This document shows, one piece after another, positions 61,128 to 64,000 of a stretch of 64,000 nucleotides of DNA. This DNA comes from Azoarcus sp. DD4 (GTDB lineage: Bacteria > Pseudomonadota > Gammaproteobacteria > Burkholderiales > Rhodocyclaceae). Each line of letters starts with the position of its first letter. Positions within the stretch are counted from its first letter, which is position 1. A program made the translations under genes and the position numbers. Under the pieces are notes generated by a model that worked only from the letters and a program-made list of their open reading frames with translations, ran no database searches and was not told the origin of the DNA. The stretch is taken from positions 2,232,001-2,296,000 of the forward strand of contig NZ_CP022958.1 in NCBI RefSeq assembly GCF_006496635.1, in the 5' to 3' direction.

Positions 61128-61345
61128 GGTGAATCTCCTGAAGAACAAAGAGGCGGAGACACACCCGACCCAGGCGGGGAAGGTGTGGAACCCCCGCGTG
61201 GGTTGATGGAACAGCTTCGTGGCATCACCATCGGGAGCCGATGGGCGTTCGCGCATGGATGCCGGTGCGAACTGGGATGATCAACGCGGTCGGAACCGTG
61301 CCGTAGCCTTGAAGATCGTGCCTACCTGGGCATGTTGCTGACGGA
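61128..61345 (-). ncRNA. Structured leader of the DUF3577 gene (radC RNA motif candidate)
   Basis: The block 61296-61345 repeats the radC-leader core: CATGCCCAGGTAG, an 11-base loop and AGGCTACGG, with one mismatch in the stem. It is preceded by a different 5' hairpin (CTGAC/GTCAG). GC-rich hairpins follow before the ribosome-binding site, as in the other leaders. Confidence 0.62.
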
Positions 61346-61646
61346 GGTCAGCTGAACATGGCGGGAAGCGTGGGGGTAGGACGCCACCCGCGCGAGCGGA
61401 AATCGGTATTCGTCAGTGCCCGATTTGGTGTAGCGTCAGTGACGAAGCGTCCGGGACGCGGGGGGTGGCGGGGGGTGGCGACTTGTTGTCTTTCTGGGGC
61501 CGGCAAGAAGCGGTTGTTCCTGCCGCTTCAGGCTGAAAGGTAGCCGATACAGTGGCGCAGTCGCACGACGGGGCCATTCGCAGACTAGACGATCCATGGT
61601 GCCTTCACTGGCAACCTTGGATACCACGGCATTCGGGTCGAGGAAG
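61346..61646. other. Intergenic region with a G-rich direct repeat
   Basis: No gene is supported. Around 61459-61480 the plus strand carries two copies of GCGGGGGGTG, i.e. runs of six G that could form a G-quadruplex. This gap separates the ICE DNA-handling genes from the E1-JAMM operon. Confidence 0.45.
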
Positions 61647-62186
61647 TCACTTGGTGGGTTGGAAGGAGTCCGTCGCGCCATCATTCAGTGACGCATGGCT
61701 TGCTGCAGATTCAGTCAGCTCTAACCAGACCCCCTGGCGCTCCGCGGAGGCCGCCCAGACGCCCATGGAGACAGGAGTGCCGCGGTTGCCGATGATGACT
61801 AAGAGGTACCGGGACCGTTGGTCCTGAAAGGTCTCCAAGTACTCGTGCGTGGTCTGGCGGTCCAGGCCTGAGGGAGAAGGCCGCGGCTCGGGGTGCGTAT
61901 GCCACAGGCCCACTGCATGCTTGCCCAGGGAGAATGCGGCGTGGCGTGCCCGGTCGGCCGCAGCTGCATCCGGGATCCAGCCATGTCTTCGGCGGTGATC
62001 GCGCGGGTGGGGGCCGGCCGCGGCACTGATGACGAGGCCGGTCGCGTTTGGTGCGGCGCTGAAGATTTCACCGCCCGCTTCCTTCTGCCACGGCCGGCGT
62101 TGAGCGTGGACGTACATATGCGCGAGGACTTGTTCGGTAAACAGGACGTAGCGCGTGGAGTCAGGGTAGAAGAAGATCCGTATCAC
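61647..62186 (-). CDS. JAMM-type (Mov34/MPN) deubiquitinase-like protease
   Basis: The 179-residue protein has the JAMM metal site: EAGGEIF (catalytic Glu near residue 37) and LWHTHPEPRPSPSGLD (H-x-H...S-x-x-D near 94-108). Such proteases remove ubiquitin-like modifiers. Its start overlaps the stop of the E1-like gene by 4 bases (ATGA), which ties the two into one pathway, as in Cap2-Cap3 of type II CBASS and in Bil-type systems. The gene is intact. Confidence 0.85.
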   Translation of the reverse strand: MIRIFFYPDSTRYVLFTEQVLAHMYVHAQRRPWQKEAGGEIFSAAPNATGLVISAAAGPHPRDHRRRHGWIPDAAAADRARHAAFSLGKHAVGLWHTHPEPRPSPSGLDRQTTHEYLETFQDQRSRYLLVIIGNRGTPVSMGVWAASAERQGVWLELTESAASHASLNDGATDSFQPTK

Positions 62187-63568
62187 GGGAAGGGTCGGGT
62201 CAAAATGAGACCCTCGTGAGGGGCCGCCGGCAGTGCCCAGTCCCGAAGTGCCAGGCCGGGCCAGTGCTTGTCAAGGAAATGTTGGCCTCGCACCCAACTC
62301 ACCACTTGGGCCGTTGCCGAGCCGTCGGTGCCGTCGATCAGGTCCAGGGCGTTCTCGGTGACGAGAGCGACCGCATGGGCTGCCGCTGCCGCCGTATAGG
62401 TCTGGAACCGGCTGCTGCAGCCAGGCTCCCGACGAATCACCTCGTCTGGCCAGGACACCGCTTCGAGATCGTTCAGAGGATCCCTACTACCCTGGATCCA
62501 CGGCGTCTGCGGCGGAAGAGGGCACGCGTGGGCAGCCGCGGCATATGGCTCCATCCAACCGATCAGCAGCGGACAAGGATGCTCGTGTCGGGCTTGGTCA
62601 ACGTACCAGCGCACATCCGGCTCGCCGGTGAGATCGAGGACGACGTCCACGCCGGACAGAGCGTGTTTCTTCAGCCAGCTTTCCACGGTCATCGCGTGAG
62701 GAGTAACGACCGTGGCGGGGTATCCGAGATTGACGCGCCGGGCAGCGGCGCCGGCCTTTCTCTTACCGATCGATTCAGCACCCAACAGGTGCCGTCCGAT
62801 GTTCGCTGGCGAAAGATCGTCGGCGTCCACCACTGTGATAAAGCCGACCCCGGCCTTGGCTAGATGGTCGATTACCGGACTGCCAAGAGCACCGGCGCCG
62901 AGAACAAGGACGCGCTTACCCTGACGATCCGCCACTTCAGGATGCTGGTCACGCCCCACTGTCCAATGCGGATCGAGGCGGACTGCGCTGAGCGGCAAGG
63001 GCCTGCTGAGGGGCGGATACGTTTTCTTGCGCTTGCCGTCATCCACGACAGTCGGCGGGCCGCCTGGGAGCAGGTACGCGAAGGCGGCCTCGGAACTGCG
63101 CAGCAAGACCACCCGATGAATGCGGCGGCCACGCCGACTGGTGGCGGAACGGAACATCTCGTACTCAGCGGGCTTGAGGCGTCCTCCGAGGATCAGATCC
63201 AGGTCGGATGCGGTCCGTGGCCACGTACTTGGGGTGAGGGCGTGTGAAATGGGGATGTCGGCCACCAGAACGCCGATGTGCTGGCTTGCCCCCTTGCCCA
63301 TGGACTGGATCAATCGATTGGTGATGGGTAACTGTTCATCGGCTGCGATGACGATCCGCTCGGGTAAGAGGAGCAGGCCCTGTCTGACGATGGCCTGAGC
63401 GGGGCATGGATCGAGCGTCCAGACGGCCCGGACTGGATCGCTGTGGGAAAGGGACTGGGCAACCTCGATTGCCCAGTAGTTGAGGGCCTCTGCAGCGAAA
63501 TCGCCATCCAGGCCGCCAGCCAACCAGGGTGCCAGGAAATGCTCCTGGTAGGCCCAATGCCGTTTAGT
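62183..63568 (-). pseudogene. E1-like (ThiF-fold) activating enzyme, 5'-truncated
   Basis: The frame is open from 63568 to 62183 (about 460 codons) but has no ATG or GTG start; TTG 63523 is the only common alternative. The residues before it (RHWAYQEHFLAPWLAGGLDG) read as continuous protein, so the true start lay further upstream. The C-terminal half is an adenylation domain: VLVLGAGALGSPVIDHLAKAG (about residue 207 from the TTG), VVDADDLSPANIGRHLL, DVVLDLTGEP and a likely catalytic cysteine in EPGCSSRFQTY. The N-terminal part may include the end of an E2-like domain. The break at about 63568 suggests truncation by recombination or an IS4-type insertion; whether a shortened product is made is unclear. 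Confidence 0.7.
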
Positions 63569-63688
63569 TTAGCCTGCCGCGCGGCCCGGGCGCGCCCTCG
63601 ACTTCATGCCGGATGGTATAATTGCATGCGTAAAGTACTGATAAACAAGGATAAATCATGATGTTGTACTTGCAAGTTCTATGCCAGT
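63569..63688. other. Junction between truncated E1 gene and IS4-type element
   Basis: No gene is seen. It contains a GC-rich palindrome-like stretch (GCGCGGCCCGGGCGCGC, about 63577-63596) followed by an AT-rich segment with TATAAT (63616-63621), which may be the promoter or left end of the transposase element. Confidence 0.4.
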
Positions 63689-64000
63689 TTGACCGATCTG
63701 TTGCGCCGTACGCTCACTGACCGCGACTTCATCGATGCCCACCGCCAACGCCCGCAGGACTTCACCCAGCAGCGCGCGCTGCCCTTCGCGACCGTGGTGA
63801 CCTGGCTGCTGCTCAACTTCCAATGTTCCATGCGGCAGGCGCTGCAGCGCCTGCTCGACGATCTTTCCGGCGGCAAGCAGAGCGCCGTCACCAAGGGCGC
63901 GCTCACGCAGGCACGCGCGAAGCTGAAGCCTTCGGCGCTGGTCGCGCTCAACGCGTCGATCGTGCGCCACGCCGAACAGGGCGGGCGGCTCGCACGCTGG
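63689..64000 (+). CDS. IS4-family transposase, N-terminal part (runs off the window)
   Basis: From TTG 63689 the frame reads TDLLRRTLTDRDFIDAHRQ, RPQDFTQQRALPFATVVTWL and LLNFQCSMRQALQRLLDDLS to the window edge (104 codons), matching the N-terminal region of IS4-type transposases. The start is uncertain: the codons before it (CKFYAS) are also open back to a TGA. No catalytic residue is within the window. The element may have caused the truncation of the E1-like gene to its left. Confidence 0.7.
   Translation, partial: MTDLLRRTLTDRDFIDAHRQRPQDFTQQRALPFATVVTWLLLNFQCSMRQALQRLLDDLSGGKQSAVTKGALTQARAKLKPSALVALNASIVRHAEQGGRLARW

Noticed and set aside
61647..63568. Calling the E1-JAMM pair a CBASS system
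   Set aside because: No cyclase or CBASS effector is visible in the window, and the E1 gene is truncated, so the system type cannot be decided.
1..64000. CRISPR arrays, rRNA and tRNA genes
   Set aside because: No regularly spaced direct repeats and no recognisable tRNA or rRNA sequence were seen on reading.

Overview
The window is high-GC DNA of a proteobacterium, probably a betaproteobacterium (inference from the style of the transposons and accessory genes; no rRNA or tRNA is present to fix it). Almost everything belongs to, or has been inserted into, one integrative and conjugative element (ICE) of the PFGI-1/ICEclc-like class with a type-G mating-pair-formation system (the TIGR0374x-TIGR0376x protein families). 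The attachment ends, integrase and relaxase lie outside the window.

Layout. (1) 1-1577: end of the transfer module on the minus strand (TIGR03757, TIGR03756, start of TIGR03755). (2) 1.6-22.3 kb: a cargo island, largely of defence type, sitting between TIGR03757 and radC. It holds an unknown membrane protein, a Lamassu-like/ABC-3C three-gene system whose nuclease gene is cut by an IS630 element, a tyrosine-integrase remnant, an unrecognised four-gene operon (HEPN-like, small protein, GNAT-like fragment, permuted NlpC/P60 protein), a group II intron whose reverse-transcriptase gene is itself split by a serine-recombinase element, a second nuclease + SMC-ATPase pair, and a trypsin-like protease. 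(3) 22.4-31.2 kb: radC with a structured leader, then the transfer operon TraC-like ATPase to the RAQPRD protein. (4) 31.4-33.4 kb: an XRE regulator and a hipBA toxin-antitoxin pair inserted in the opposite orientation. (5) 33.4-39.5 kb: TIGR03747, the TraD coupling protein, TIGR03765, a lytic transglycosylase, TIGR03759, a small anchored protein and the PilL N-terminal lipoprotein. (6) 39.6-45.1 kb: inverted DnaA boxes, an IHF/HU-type protein, a large SNF2-like helicase, a small ICE protein, an adenine-type DNA methyltransferase and a conserved 218-aa ICE protein.

(7) 45.1-57.9 kb: a second insertion carrying an ietAS-type ATPase/subtilase pair, a decayed IS66 element, a decayed hybrid sensor kinase, a Sel1-repeat protein, a truncated ISL3 transposase and a TniB-like ATPase fused to a fragment of the ICE helicase. 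It is bounded by 936-bp direct repeats that each contain the 218-aa gene. (8) 58.9-61.3 kb: the ICE backbone resumes with DUF932, DUF3275 and DUF3577 genes. (9) 61.6-64 kb: a JAMM protease and a 5'-truncated E1-like ubiquitin-activating enzyme, cut off by an IS4-type transposase that runs off the window.

How it works together. The minus-strand TIGR/Tra genes build the mating channel (TraC-like and TraD ATPases, pilin-like and lipoprotein components, cell-wall-opening transglycosylase). The helicase, methyltransferase, RadC, DUF932, DUF3275 and DUF3577 genes form the DNA-handling/establishment set; several of them share a conserved structured leader that I identify with the radC RNA motif. The accessory blocks are candidate anti-phage or plasmid-competition systems, and at least two of them (the IS630-split nuclease system and the truncated E1-JAMM operon) are broken.
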